In this document: piece by piece, positions 9,507-19,397 of the stretch | Position numbering within the stretch: the first letter of the stretch is position 1 | Layout of the letters: each line of letters begins with the position of its first letter | NCBI GenBank assembly: GCA_030824075.1 | Contig: JAVBYJ010000011.1 | Span: forward strand, 1-64,000 | Length of the DNA stretch: 64,000 nt | From: Geothrix sp. | GTDB lineage: Bacteria; Acidobacteriota; Holophagae; Holophagales; Holophagaceae | Direction of reading: 5' to 3' | The notes under the pieces: model-generated | The model's input: only the letters and a program-made list of their open reading frames with translations | Told to the model about the DNA's origin: nothing | The model's database searches: none | Program-made: the position numbers and the translations under genes

Positions 9507-11024
9507 TCACTCGTCGTCCCGGCCACGCACACTTGCCGGAATGGCAAACCCATCGGCTTTGTATTCGTTGATCTTGTTGCGCACGGTGCGCAGGGCGATG
9601 TCGAGCTGCTCAGCGCAGTGGGTGCGGTTGCCCTTGAGGGCGCTCAGGGTCGAGAGCAGCCAGAAGCGTTCGAGTTCGGGCAGGCTCAGGCCCAGGGGCA
9701 GCACCACGGGAGTACCCAGGGGCACCCCGACCAGGGGTTTCCGATGGTCGGCCACCACGGCGCCCTCGGGCGCGGCGGCCGCTTCCCGCCGGACGACGGG
9801 CGCGGTGGGGGGTGTCCAGGCCTCGATGACGAGGCTTTCCGGCGGATCCTCGGGCAGCCCCTCGAAGGCGTCCGCGGGCAGCAGCCAGCGCAGATCCTTC
9901 TGGCTGAGCCGCCGGCTCTGGTTCAGCACGACACAGCGCTGGATGACGTTCTCCAGTTCGCGGATGTTGCCGGCCCAGGGGTGGCGCGTCAGGGCGGCGA
10001 GGAAGCTGGGCACCAGCTCGGGCACGGGACGATCGTTTTCGCGGGCGTAGCGCTCGGTGAAGTGGGAGGCCAGCAGGCTCAGATCACCTGGCCGGTCGCG
10101 GAGGGGCGGCAGGTCCAGGGGAATGACGTTCAACCGGTAGTAGAGATCCTCGCGGAAGCGCCCGGCTTTCACCTCGGTTTGAAGGTCGCGGTTGGTCAGC
10201 GCGATGAGGCGGACGTCCACGGGGATCGGCCGGGTGCCGCCCAGGCGGTCCACGGTGCGCTCCTGCAGCACGCGCAGCAGCTTGCCCTGGAGGCCCAGCG
10301 GCAGTTCGCCGACCTCGTCCAGCACGAGGGTGCCGCCATCGGCCTGTTCGAAGCGGCCCAGCTTCATGCCGGTGGCGCCGGTGAAGGCGCCTTTCTCATA
10401 GCCGAACAGCTCGGATTCGAGCAGGTTTTCGGGGATGGCGGCGCAATTGATGGCCACGAAGGCGTTGTTTCGACGGGGGCTGGAGCCGTGGATGAGCTTG
10501 GCCAGCAACTCCTTGCCCGTGCCGCTTTCGGCCTGGATGAGGATGGTGGCGCGGCTGTCGGCGGCGCGGCGGGCCAGGGCCAGGGTTTCGCCCAGGACCG
10601 GATCCTGGGTGAGGATCACCGGTGCTTCGGAAGGCTCCTGGGCCTTGAGGTGCCCCTCCGATTTCAGGGCCTTGTTCAGGGCGGCGGTGAGTTCCTCGGG
10701 GCTGAAGGGCTTGGACAGGAAATCGAAGGCGCCAAGGCGCATGGCCTCCCGGGCGGATTCCAGACTCCCAAAGGCAGTGATGAGCAGCACCGGCAGGGTG
10801 GGATCCACGGCCTTGAGGCGGGCGGTCAGCTGCAGGCCGTCCATGCCAGGCATGCGCAGATCCGTGACCACGGCGTCATAGGCGCCGGGCCGCACCATGC
10901 GCAGCGCCTCTTCGCCGCCCCGAGCCTGTTCCGCGAAGAATCCCGAGCGCTTGAGGCTCATGGCCATGCCATCCCGCATTCCGGGATCGTCGTCCACCAC
11001 CAGCACCCGAAGGGGAGTCGCCAT
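9507..11024 (-). CDS. Sigma-54-dependent response regulator, NtrC family
   Basis: This 505-aa activator has three domains. The N-terminal receiver carries the acidic pocket DDD (11-13), phospho-acceptor D55 in VVTDLRMPG, T83 and K105. The AAA+ domain has Walker A ESGTGKE (about 166-172), the sigma-54 contact loop GAFTGA (212-217) and Walker B TLVLDEVGE. The C-terminus has a Fis-type helix-turn-helix (HCAEQLDIALRTVRNKINEY). The linker between AAA+ and HTH is long and Ala/Pro-rich. It should be activated by a sensor kinase, but none is adjacent. It is third in a minus-strand run behind the PAQR-type gene and the activator-like small protein. Confidence 0.95.
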   Translation of the reverse strand: MATPLRVLVVDDDPGMRDGMAMSLKRSGFFAEQARGGEEALRMVRPGAYDAVVTDLRMPGMDGLQLTARLKAVDPTLPVLLITAFGSLESAREAMRLGAFDFLSKPFSPEELTAALNKALKSEGHLKAQEPSEAPVILTQDPVLGETLALARRAADSRATILIQAESGTGKELLAKLIHGSSPRRNNAFVAINCAAIPENLLESELFGYEKGAFTGATGMKLGRFEQADGGTLVLDEVGELPLGLQGKLLRVLQERTVDRLGGTRPIPVDVRLIALTNRDLQTEVKAGRFREDLYYRLNVIPLDLPPLRDRPGDLSLLASHFTERYARENDRPVPELVPSFLAALTRHPWAGNIRELENVIQRCVVLNQSRRLSQKDLRWLLPADAFEGLPEDPPESLVIEAWTPPTAPVVRREAAAAPEGAVVADHRKPLVGVPLGTPVVLPLGLSLPELERFWLLSTLSALKGNRTHCAEQLDIALRTVRNKINEYKADGFAIPASVRGRDDE

Positions 11025-11062
11025 AGTTCAGCATCCATGGGCCAGTGCGGCCGCTTCCTGTG

Positions 11063-11782
11063 TTATCGGGCCTCAGGATCCGGACTGGAGTTTTGTGCGG
11101 GCTGCCGTTTCCGCACCCGAAGCGGCAGATCGCCAGCGGCGGGTTCGCCCCGCACCGGATCCCCGTGCCTGCGGATGAGCAGGTAGAGCTGGCGGCGGCT
11201 CACCCCGAGGCGCTGCGAAGCCTCCACCCGGTTGCCATAGGCGCGCCGCAGGGCCCGGTGGAGGAGGAAACGTTCCAACGCGTGCAGGTTGGTCGCCAGG
11301 TCTTCGGCCTCAAGGCGCAGCGGGCCTCCGGTTTCGGGTTCCGGCGCCTGGCCGAAGAGTTTCCACCGCAGCACGCGGTTGCGCAGCTCTCGCAGGTTGC
11401 CCGGGCAGGGCAGGGCGGCTAGGGCGGAGGGCAGGGTGGTCTCGAGACCCTCTTCGGCGGCCATCGCGCTGAGAATCGCTGGGATGCAGGCGGGGTCTTC
11501 CTCAAGGCCGGGCAGGCGCAGTACGAGGCCGTCCAGCGATCCAGGCGGGGCGGTCCTGGCGGCCACCAGGCCGTGGGGATGGGAGGTGAGCCAGGTCAGG
11601 GCTTCCTCCTCCGCCGCCACCTCCGCCCAAGGGACACCCCGTCGCGCAGCGAGCTCCGCGGTCACGGTCGAGACTCCGGAACCGGCGGGGCCGAAGATCC
11701 ACAGGGCCTCGGGCCGAGCCAGCAGCTCGTTCAGGTGGGCGCCCCACTGGGCGTAGCCCGGGAGGAGGGCCAGGGGGATCAT
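11063..11782 (-). CDS. Degenerate sigma-54-activator-like protein without GAFTGA
   Basis: This 239-aa protein looks like a collapsed NtrC-type regulator. Residues 31-39 (GPAGSGVST) resemble a Walker A loop. Residues 90-104 (LPGLEEDPACIPAIL) match the 'LPPLRERPEDI' segment and residues 124-140 (LPCPGNLRELRNRVLRW) match 'yPWPGNVREL'. Residues 171-206 form a Fis-like helix-turn-helix (ASQRLGVSRRQLYLLIRRHG). The stretch that should hold GAFTGA, Walker B and sensor I is missing, so sigma-54 activation is not expected. It lies 7 bases after the PAQR-type gene and 38 bases before the NtrC gene. It could be a DNA-binding modulator of its neighbour; that is inference. Confidence 0.75.
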   Translation of the reverse strand: MIPLALLPGYAQWGAHLNELLARPEALWIFGPAGSGVSTVTAELAARRGVPWAEVAAEEEALTWLTSHPHGLVAARTAPPGSLDGLVLRLPGLEEDPACIPAILSAMAAEEGLETTLPSALAALPCPGNLRELRNRVLRWKLFGQAPEPETGGPLRLEAEDLATNLHALERFLLHRALRRAYGNRVEASQRLGVSRRQLYLLIRRHGDPVRGEPAAGDLPLRVRKRQPAQNSSPDPEAR

Positions 11783-11789
11783 GGCGGCG

Positions 11790-12575
11790 CTACTTCCCCG
11801 GGATCACGTGGAAGAGCACGGCAAACACATGGCAGGCGCTGCCGGCCACCACGAAGAGGTGCCACAGGGCGTGGTGGAAGGGCAGTTTCTCCAGGCTGTA
11901 GACGGCGGCGCCCACGCTGTAGAAGACCCCTCCCCCGAAGAGCCACAGGAGGCCGTGGGGGGACAGGATCTGTCCGATGGGCACGCCAGCGGCGAGGCCC
12001 GCCAAGAGGGGGATGGCGATGATCCAGCCCATGAGCAGGTAGATGACCGTGGAGATCCAGCCCATGCGTTTCACGAACGTGGGATTCAGGCCCGGTTTTC
12101 CGGGCAGGGTATGCAGGTGGTCCAGCGGGGCGGGGCGGAACGCCTCGTGGGCGAGGCGACCGTAGAAGATGCCCTTGAACGTGATGCCGAGCACGGCCAG
12201 ACCCCAGGCCAGGCCGAACAGGGTCCACCCCCAGCCGGGGTGCGTCCGGCTCAGGGTGGAGAGGCAGAAGGGCGTGTAGGTCCCGGCGATGAGCAGGAAG
12301 ATGGCCGAGTGATCGAAGACCTTGAAGACGATCTTCACCCGGGGGCCGCGGAAGGCGTGGTACAGCGTGGACATGAGGTAGAGCAGGATGAGGGTGGAAC
12401 CGAAAATGGCCGCACCCACCACATCCCGCGCCGTGCCGCGCTGGGCCGCAAAGACGACCATGAGGACCAGGCCCGCGATGGACAGGGCCACCCCCAGACC
12501 GTGTGTGAGGCTGTTCGCCAGTTCCTCGCGGGGCGTCTGGGGGGTGGATCCGTGGATGGAAGCCAGGCGGGACAT
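11790..12575 (-). CDS. Hemolysin III / PAQR family membrane protein
   Basis: This 261-aa membrane protein has seven hydrophobic helices. It carries the PAQR/HlyIII metal-site residues: Ser and His in LMSTLYHAF, Asp in KVFDHSAIFLLIAGTYTP, and the C-terminal His pair in HHALWHLFVVAGSACH. It is longer than the usual 210-220 aa because of an extra loop around residues 145-175 (GRLAHEAFRP... VKRMG). The biochemical role of bacterial members is unsettled; hydrolase or membrane-fluidity roles have been proposed for the superfamily. It heads a three-gene minus-strand run with two regulator-type genes. Confidence 0.9.
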   Translation of the reverse strand: MSRLASIHGSTPQTPREELANSLTHGLGVALSIAGLVLMVVFAAQRGTARDVVGAAIFGSTLILLYLMSTLYHAFRGPRVKIVFKVFDHSAIFLLIAGTYTPFCLSTLSRTHPGWGWTLFGLAWGLAVLGITFKGIFYGRLAHEAFRPAPLDHLHTLPGKPGLNPTFVKRMGWISTVIYLLMGWIIAIPLLAGLAAGVPIGQILSPHGLLWLFGGGVFYSVGAAVYSLEKLPFHHALWHLFVVAGSACHVFAVLFHVIPGK

Positions 12576-12602
12576 GGCACCAAGGATGACAGATTCGAGG
12601 GC

Positions 12603-14966
12603 CTACTTCAGGTGCCTGTCGAACCAGTGAATCATTTCCCACAGGGTGTGTTCGATGGATTCGCGGGCGATGTAGCCGTGGCTTTCCAGGGGCAGGGTGA
12701 CGTAGCGGACGGTTTGGCCATTGCCCTTGAGGGCCATGTAGAGACGCTCGCTCTGGATGGGGAAGGTGCCCGAGTTGTTGTCCGCCTCGCCGTGGATGAG
12801 CAGGATCGGCGCGTTGAATTGATTCGCGGCCATGAAGGGCGACACCTTGAGGTACATATCCGGGGCCTCCCAGAGCGTGCGGCGCTCGCTTTGGAAACCG
12901 AAGGGCGTCAGGGTGCGGTTGTAGGCGCCGCTGCGGGCGATGCCGGCCTTGAACAGCTTTGAATGGGCCAGCAGGTTCGCCGTCATGAACGCGCCGTAGC
13001 TGTGGCCGCCCACTCCCACGCGCTTCGGGTCGATGACGCCCAGGTCGTCGGCCTTGTCGATGGCGGCCTTGGCGCTGGCCACCACCTGATCGAGGAAGGT
13101 GTCGTTCACGGTTTTCGGATCGCCCACCACGGGCATGGTCGTGTTGTCGAGCACCACGTAGCCCGACAGCAGGAAGAACAGATGTGACATCCCGCCGAGG
13201 GTGGTGAAGCGGCTCGTGGAGCCGCTCACCTGACCGGCCGTGGCGGCATCCGTGAATTCCATCGGGTAGGCCCAGACCACGGCGGGGCGGCGCTCACCGG
13301 CCTTGTAGTCCGGGGGCAGGTACAGCGTGAAGCTGAGGGCCACGCCATCGGGGCGCGTGTACTTCACCAGCTTCTTCTGGATCTTTCTCAGCTCGGGCAA
13401 AGGATCGGCGAAGGCCGTGAGGGCCTTGGTGGTGGTGCCGTGCAGGACATAATTTGGCGCCTCGCTGGGGCTTTCCCGGCGGGTGATGAAGCGGCCATCC
13501 GGCAGCATCGTCACAGGTGATTCATAGATGCCTTCGTCACAGCGGAAGCGGCGTTCGGTTTTAAGTGTCGCGGGATCGAAGCGGTCCAGGAAAGGGCGAT
13601 CCCCGCTCGGGGTCGCGCCACTGCCCACCAGGAACAGGGCACCATCCGACTGCCGGAGGGCCGTGTGGCCGTTGGGAAGGAGCCTCGATTGGAAGGTGCC
13701 GGGATCGCGATAGCGGTCGTTGCTGTTCAGGTCGAAGGCGAGGCGCGCCTCGGCGGGTTTAGAGGGATCCACCAGCCAGGTGCGGATCCAGCGGCGGTCC
13801 CGCTCGTACTCGCGCACCACGGCCAGATCGCCGCGCTCGCCCCACTCGAGCCCCATCAGGCGGGCCTTGAGCCGGATCACTTCGGAGGGAGCTGACGTGA
13901 AGGGAGCCGCCTGCATCAGGACGCGGTCACGGAAGTCAGCCTTCTGCTTGGGATCGCCGCCATCCAGGGCCTCGACCCACGCCAGGGTCGCGGGCTCGGT
14001 GGGGCGCCAATGAAGGCGCCTGGGGCCCGTGCGCACGCCTTCGAGGGGAATGCCCTCGGCCAGCGGCAGGTTGGCGGCGGTGTGGACGAGGGCACCGGTG
14101 CGATCCCAGACTTCCTCGCGCACCGGGAATTGCGAGGCGGGCACCAGGTAGGAGAAGGGCCGCTGAAGGCGGGCCACCAGGAACAGCCGACCATCCGGCG
14201 AGGGGTTCACCATGGCGTAGAGGCCCGGCTTGCCCAGGGCCTTCAGGGTTCCGGTGCCCGGTTCCACGCGCACCAGCTGGGACTGGCCCAGGAATTCGAA
14301 GCGGGTCTCATCGGAGGCATTCTGGAGCAGGTCCTGGTAGGTGGGGGCCGGGGCGGCCTTGCCCTCGTTCTCCTGGATGCGGGGACCGGTGGGGACGTCC
14401 GGCGCTTTGGGCGCCGGACCCTGGTGCGTGGGCAGGCTCTTGCAGAGCAGTCCGCCGTCTGGCATCCAGGTGAGGGGGCTGCCCAGGATGGCGTTGAGCC
14501 TCAGGTTCGGGATCCGGCGGAGCTTCCCCGTGGCCACCTCGCCGAGCCACACCTCGGTGGCGTCGGCCGTGGCGCCGGTCATCACGAAGCGGGTGCCATC
14601 CGGCGACCAGCGCGGTTGGCCGAGAATCACACCCGCAGGCAGGGTGATGGGTGCGGTGGGGCCACCCTCCACGCGCTGAAGGGCCAGGCTTTTCAACCGC
14701 GGCGGCGCATGGGGGCCCCGGGTGCGGGGATTGAAACGCAGACCCGCCAACCGCGCCATGGGTTGGGCCAAATCCCGAATGGCGGGCTGCCGGTCGAATT
14801 CCGCCAGCAGAAAGCGGTCCCCCTTGGGACTCGCGATGAGGGAGGGCGTGCCGGGGGCATCCAGAACGGCCTGGATGGCCTTTGGGGCCTTCTGGTAGGG
14901 CGTGGGCTGGGCCACCAGCACCAAGCTTTGGGCAAGGCACAGGAAGGGCGCGAAGGGTCGCAGCAT
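12603..14966 (-). CDS. Secreted prolyl oligopeptidase family S9 peptidase
   Basis: This 787-aa protein begins with a hydrophobic signal sequence (FAPFLCLAQSLVLVA) and ends with an alpha/beta-hydrolase domain of peptidase family S9. The nucleophile is Ser in GGHSYGAFM (about residue 657), the Asp lies in HGEADNNSG (about 727) and the His in LESHGYIAR (about 762). The preceding 500 residues would form the beta-propeller that gates the active site. Close relatives include glutamyl-type and acylaminoacyl peptidases. It is likely periplasmic and degrades peptides. It lies 27 bases downstream of the PAQR-type gene's start on the same strand. Confidence 0.92.
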   Translation of the reverse strand: MLRPFAPFLCLAQSLVLVAQPTPYQKAPKAIQAVLDAPGTPSLIASPKGDRFLLAEFDRQPAIRDLAQPMARLAGLRFNPRTRGPHAPPRLKSLALQRVEGGPTAPITLPAGVILGQPRWSPDGTRFVMTGATADATEVWLGEVATGKLRRIPNLRLNAILGSPLTWMPDGGLLCKSLPTHQGPAPKAPDVPTGPRIQENEGKAAPAPTYQDLLQNASDETRFEFLGQSQLVRVEPGTGTLKALGKPGLYAMVNPSPDGRLFLVARLQRPFSYLVPASQFPVREEVWDRTGALVHTAANLPLAEGIPLEGVRTGPRRLHWRPTEPATLAWVEALDGGDPKQKADFRDRVLMQAAPFTSAPSEVIRLKARLMGLEWGERGDLAVVREYERDRRWIRTWLVDPSKPAEARLAFDLNSNDRYRDPGTFQSRLLPNGHTALRQSDGALFLVGSGATPSGDRPFLDRFDPATLKTERRFRCDEGIYESPVTMLPDGRFITRRESPSEAPNYVLHGTTTKALTAFADPLPELRKIQKKLVKYTRPDGVALSFTLYLPPDYKAGERRPAVVWAYPMEFTDAATAGQVSGSTSRFTTLGGMSHLFFLLSGYVVLDNTTMPVVGDPKTVNDTFLDQVVASAKAAIDKADDLGVIDPKRVGVGGHSYGAFMTANLLAHSKLFKAGIARSGAYNRTLTPFGFQSERRTLWEAPDMYLKVSPFMAANQFNAPILLIHGEADNNSGTFPIQSERLYMALKGNGQTVRYVTLPLESHGYIARESIEHTLWEMIHWFDRHLK

Positions 14967-15040
14967 GGGCGGGCTCCGGAGGGTGCTTGGAGGTTACCAC
15001 GCGATGCGAGGCATGAGCCCTAGATGAGTACGGATCAACC

Positions 15041-18000
15041 TCAGGACACCCGAAACCGCGCGTGGCTGCCACCGGGCCCCGGGGTGACTTCGAGGCGGGC
15101 CGGGATGCGGGCCTTCACTTCTTCGAGGTGGCTGATGAGGCCCACCAGGCGGCCGCCCTGGTTGAGATCCTCCAGGGTGCGCAGGGCCAGATCCAGGGCC
15201 TCGGGGTCGAGGCTGCCGAAGCCTTCGTCGATGAAGACGGTATCGAGGCGGATGCCACCGGCATGCCGCTGCACCACGTCGGACAGCCCCAGGGCGAGGG
15301 CCAGGCTGGCCTGGAAGCCCTCGCCGCCCGACAGCGAACTCACCGCCCGGGCCCGGCCCGTGTGGGTGTCGGTGATCTCCAGCTGCAGGCCACCGGCCTT
15401 GCGCTGATCCGTGCTCAGGGCGGTCCGCCGGAGGGCATAGCGCTGCTTGCTCATGCGGAGCAGGCGATGGGAGGCGGACACCAGCACCTCGTCGAGGATG
15501 GCGCCCTGGACGTGGCGCTCAAAGGAGACCCGGTCGCCATCGTCGCCGCGGGCCACCCGGGCGAGGTTGGCAACGGCCCGGTAGCGGCGATCCTGGTCGC
15601 TGGAGGTTCCCGTTAGGCGGCGGAGTTCGGTTTCGAGATGGTCGAGGGCCGCGCGCTCGGATTGGGCCCGCCCCAGGGCCTCGGCGGCCTGGGCGAAGCG
15701 CGCCTGGGCCGTGTCCCGGTCGGCCTGGAGGGCGGCCAGATCGGGCGCGGAAAGGCCGTCGGCCACCTGCTCGGCCTGGGCGAAGCGCCGGGTGGCCGCG
15801 GTCAAGTCGGCGGCGTACCGGTCGAGGCTGTCCGCGAGGGACTGCATTTCCTCAGGCGTTCGGCGGGCCCGGTCGAAATCCGTGCGGTCATGGAAATGGG
15901 CCGCCACCAGGGCCGCCTCGAAGGTTTCGCTGAGCCCCCAGGACTCGGTGCGGGTGGCCTCGAGCTGCTTCTGGTGGGCCCTGAGGGTGGCCTGGGCATC
16001 CATGGCGGCGGCCCGCGCGGGTTCCCGGGCGGCCCTGGCCGAGGCCAGCTGGGCTTCGGAAGCCTCCAGCGCCTGCTCGGCCTCGCGCCGCTGGGTGGAG
16101 AGGGCGCCGGGCACGCGCAATTCCTGCAGCAGATCCTCCTCGAGCATCTGCATGCGGGCCTTGGCTCCGGCCTCCTGGATCTGCAGTTCGTTCAGGCGCT
16201 GGTGGGTCTCGGAGAGCTTGCCCTCCGCCTGATTCCGCGTTTCCTCCGCCAGCAGCATCTGCCGTTCGATGGACAAAAGGTTGGCGGAGGCCGAACGGCT
16301 CCGGTCCAGCTCTTCACGGTGGCGCGACTCGAGGATGACCAGGGTCTCCAGACTCACTTCGGCATGCTCGCCCAGGGCTTCGATGAGATCCAGCCGTCGG
16401 CTGTGGGCGGTCTCCAGGGCCGCGCTGCGAGAGGCGGTGGCATCCTGGGCCCGCGCCAGGACGGTTTCCGCGTCCTCCTGCTGCTCCATCGCCACGCGGA
16501 TGTCCTGCTCATCGGGGAGATCCACGGTGGGTTGCGCAGGGTGGGGGTGCGTGCCACTGCCACAGACGGGGCAGGGTTCGCCGCGCTGGAGGTCCCGGGC
16601 CAGGCGGGCGGCGTGCGCCGCCAGACGGCGCTCCTGAATGGCCCGGTAGCGCTCCCGGGCGCTCTGGACGGCCTTGTGGGCGCCGACTTGGGCTTCCTGG
16701 GCGGTTTCCAGAGCCGCCTGCGCCCGGGCCAGTTCTTCGAGGGAGCGTTCCAGCTCCTCGCGTTGGTCGCGGCGCTTCCGCACGAGGTAGAGCAGGCCTT
16801 CGCGGCCGGCCTCCTGGGCGGCTTCGGTGCGGGCTTCTTGAAGGGTGGCTCGCGCTTTCGAGAGCTCCTGCTTGGCGGTCTCGAGCCGCCGCTTCTGGGC
16901 CTCGGCCAGGTCGCCAAAGCGCCCCCGCCCCAGGGCGGCCTCGCGGGCCTCCCGGCGGGCGGTTTCAAGAGCCTCCAGCTTGGGTTCCAGCTCCCGCAGC
17001 CGCGCGATGGAGCGACGCAGCTCTTCCCGGCGCACCTCGTGCTGCTCGGCGTCGGCCACCGCCGCTTCCGCCTGGGCCAAGGCGACCTCCGCGGCCTGAA
17101 CCACCGCGGTAAGGGTGACCTCTTCGGCCTCCTGGCTGCGAACGCGCTCCAGGACTGTCTCCAGCTGTTCGGCGGCAGGCAGTACGGAACCGCAGCGCCG
17201 GGCCCGGTCCAACTCGGTGCGGCGAGCCTCCATGAGGCGGGACTGGGCCTGGATGCGATCCAGATCCGTGCGGGCGGCCGCGCATTCCGTGAGCCGTTCC
17301 ACCGTCCGAGTGCCCTCCATCCAGGCGGCGGAGGCCCGGTCGAGGTCCTGGCTGGCCCGGGTCTGATCCTCCTGGAGGCTTTCCGCCTGGTCCGAAGCCT
17401 GCTGGAGCAGGGTCGGCAGCGTCTCGGCCGTGACCACCCCGGCCTGGGCCAGACGGTGCTTGATCTCTAACTGGGTGGCGCGCATGGCCTCCCTGAGGGC
17501 CTTTTCCTCCTCGGTCAGGGCCGCGGCGAACTGTGCGTAGCGAGCGGTCTGGAAGAGGGTCTGCAGGATGGCCTGGCGTTCCGTGGAACCGGCCAGCATG
17601 AACTCCTGGAACCGGCCTTGGGGCAGGAGCACCACCTGTCGGAACTGGTCCGCCTTGAAGCCCAGCAGCTCGGCCACCTTCGGATCCACCTGGGTGGGCT
17701 TCTCGGTGGCGAGGGGAACCTCCTGCCCGTCCTTCAGCTCCCAGAGATGGGCGGTGTAGGGCTGACGCTTGGTGCCACCGCCGCGCTGTTTGGGGACCTG
17801 CTGTTCGGGCGAGCGGGCCACCCGGTAGTGGCGTTCCCCCAGGGCAAAGTCGAAGACCACGCGGGTCGCCGTCTCCGCCGCCGCGAAATGGCTGCGAAGG
17901 TCGCGGGTCTCGCGCTGGCCGCCGCTGGTTTCGCCGTAGAGGGCGTAGCTGATGCCATCGAGGAGGCTCGTCTTGCCGGCGCCCGTGGGCCCATGGATGA

Positions 18001-18094
18001 GAAAGAAGGACTGGTCCTTCAGATCAGAGAAGTCCAGTTCCTGGCGGGCGGCATAGGGACCGAAGGCGTCAAGGGTGAGGCGCAGGGGTTTCAC
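15041..18094 (-). CDS. sbcC: Exonuclease subunit SbcC
   Basis: SbcC is the Rad50-like ATPase of the SbcCD nuclease that cleaves DNA hairpins and protein-blocked ends. The 1017-aa protein has an N-terminal ATPase half with Walker A GPTGAGKTS (35-43). Two very long coiled coils are rich in Ala, Glu and Arg. A zinc hook GEPCPVCGSGTHPHP lies near residue 508. The C-terminal half carries the ABC signature SLSGGEGFQASLAL and Walker B TVFIDEGFGSLD. Translation starts with GTG at 18094, overlapping the sbcD stop codon by four bases (GTGA), so the subunits are translationally coupled. Confidence 0.97.
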   Translation of the reverse strand: MKPLRLTLDAFGPYAARQELDFSDLKDQSFFLIHGPTGAGKTSLLDGISYALYGETSGGQRETRDLRSHFAAAETATRVVFDFALGERHYRVARSPEQQVPKQRGGGTKRQPYTAHLWELKDGQEVPLATEKPTQVDPKVAELLGFKADQFRQVVLLPQGRFQEFMLAGSTERQAILQTLFQTARYAQFAAALTEEEKALREAMRATQLEIKHRLAQAGVVTAETLPTLLQQASDQAESLQEDQTRASQDLDRASAAWMEGTRTVERLTECAAARTDLDRIQAQSRLMEARRTELDRARRCGSVLPAAEQLETVLERVRSQEAEEVTLTAVVQAAEVALAQAEAAVADAEQHEVRREELRRSIARLRELEPKLEALETARREAREAALGRGRFGDLAEAQKRRLETAKQELSKARATLQEARTEAAQEAGREGLLYLVRKRRDQREELERSLEELARAQAALETAQEAQVGAHKAVQSARERYRAIQERRLAAHAARLARDLQRGEPCPVCGSGTHPHPAQPTVDLPDEQDIRVAMEQQEDAETVLARAQDATASRSAALETAHSRRLDLIEALGEHAEVSLETLVILESRHREELDRSRSASANLLSIERQMLLAEETRNQAEGKLSETHQRLNELQIQEAGAKARMQMLEEDLLQELRVPGALSTQRREAEQALEASEAQLASARAAREPARAAAMDAQATLRAHQKQLEATRTESWGLSETFEAALVAAHFHDRTDFDRARRTPEEMQSLADSLDRYAADLTAATRRFAQAEQVADGLSAPDLAALQADRDTAQARFAQAAEALGRAQSERAALDHLETELRRLTGTSSDQDRRYRAVANLARVARGDDGDRVSFERHVQGAILDEVLVSASHRLLRMSKQRYALRRTALSTDQRKAGGLQLEITDTHTGRARAVSSLSGGEGFQASLALALGLSDVVQRHAGGIRLDTVFIDEGFGSLDPEALDLALRTLEDLNQGGRLVGLISHLEEVKARIPARLEVTPGPGGSHARFRVS

Positions 18095-19221
18095 GAGGGA
18101 ACCTCGCCTTCGAGGATCCGCCGGGAAACGTCCAGGAAGAGGGCCGTTTCCTCCGCGTCCATGGGCCGGCCCTGAACCTCCTGGAAGAAGGACCGGAACA
18201 GCTGGTTGGGATCCAGATCCCGTGGACGGACGTCTTCGATGCTCCCATCCGGCGCGGGCGCTGCCGCCGCGGGCTGGATGCCGAGGATGTTGGGGTAGAT
18301 CTGCCGCAGACGAGCCATGGCATCCAGCACGGGGCCGTCATCGAGGAGGTCAAGAAAGAGGTAGTCCTCGGAGGGGCCGAGCGGGGCCTTCATCAGGTCC
18401 TCGAAGTGTCCCCGCAGGCGCCGCAGGTCCCGCCGCGGGGTGAGGGCGAGGGGTTCGGTGCGGGCGGGGCCTTTGGCCGGAAGCTCTACGAGGGTGAGCG
18501 CCTTCACGTGCCCGGCCTCGGAGGTGCTGTATTTGAGCAGGCTGCCGGCGTACCGCACATGGGGATGACCCGCCTCCTGGGGGCGGTGGAGGTGGCCGAG
18601 GGCCGCATAGTCGCAGGCTTCGAACAGAGAGGCGTCCACTTCGCCGGTGCCGCCGACGGACAACCCCAGCTCTGAATCCGAGGCCAGCCCTCCCGCGACG
18701 AAGGCATGGGCCACGGCCACGAACCGGTGCCCGGCCGGATGGTGGCGGCGGGCCCGCTCCAGCTGGGCGGCCAGGACATCCTGGTGGGTCCGGAGACCGT
18801 CCTCTCCCAGGGCGTAGCGGGCCATGGCAGGATCGGCATAGGGCAGCAGGTGGAAGGCGGCATGTCCGATCACCACCGGCTCCGGATCGGGATCGAGCGG
18901 GCCCGCCATATGCAGACCCTGGGACCCTAGGAAATCGGAGGCGAAGCCCAGCCGCTCGGGGCTGTCATGGTTGCCTGCGATGATGAGCACCGGCACACCG
19001 CAGCCGCGCACCAGGCGGTGCAGGGTCTCATCCAGCAGCGCCACGGCCTCCTTGGGGGGCACGGCCCGGTCGTAGAGGTCCCCTGCGATCACCAGGGCTT
19101 CGGCCCGGGTGTCCCGGACCATGGCGACCACCTGATCCAGGACGTGGGCCTGATCGTCCAGGAGGCTCGCGTTGCAGAGGGTTTTGCCCAGGTGCCAGTC
19201 GGAGGTATGGAGGAAGCGCAT
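18091..19221 (-). CDS. sbcD: Exonuclease subunit SbcD
   Basis: SbcD is the Mre11-like metallo-nuclease partner of SbcC. From the ATG at 19221 it is 376 aa and begins MRFLHTSDWHLGKTL, the first phosphoesterase motif (D-x-H). It is followed by GDLYDR, GNHDS and the later HxH-type motif in ALGHLHRPQ. The C-terminal part (about 280-376) is the SbcC-binding/capping region. Upstream in-frame codons were rejected because the family always starts at this MRFLHTSDWH block. It is the first gene of the sbcD-sbcC pair and is divergent from the bactofilin gene. Confidence 0.96.
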   Translation of the reverse strand: MRFLHTSDWHLGKTLCNASLLDDQAHVLDQVVAMVRDTRAEALVIAGDLYDRAVPPKEAVALLDETLHRLVRGCGVPVLIIAGNHDSPERLGFASDFLGSQGLHMAGPLDPDPEPVVIGHAAFHLLPYADPAMARYALGEDGLRTHQDVLAAQLERARRHHPAGHRFVAVAHAFVAGGLASDSELGLSVGGTGEVDASLFEACDYAALGHLHRPQEAGHPHVRYAGSLLKYSTSEAGHVKALTLVELPAKGPARTEPLALTPRRDLRRLRGHFEDLMKAPLGPSEDYLFLDLLDDGPVLDAMARLRQIYPNILGIQPAAAAPAPDGSIEDVRPRDLDPNQLFRSFFQEVQGRPMDAEETALFLDVSRRILEGEVPS

Positions 19222-19397
19222 GAGGATCCGCGTGGGCCCAAGGGGCAGTCGCGAGTATGGCATCCCGGGTGCGGGTCCAACCATCGTCGGGACCGATGGT
19301 GCGGTTCTTCTCAAGTCTGCGCCACGGGTCTGCCGATGAACAGGAGTCCGACTTCGGTCGGCTCACTCCACCAGCTGTCCCAGTCCCTAGAGGGCCC

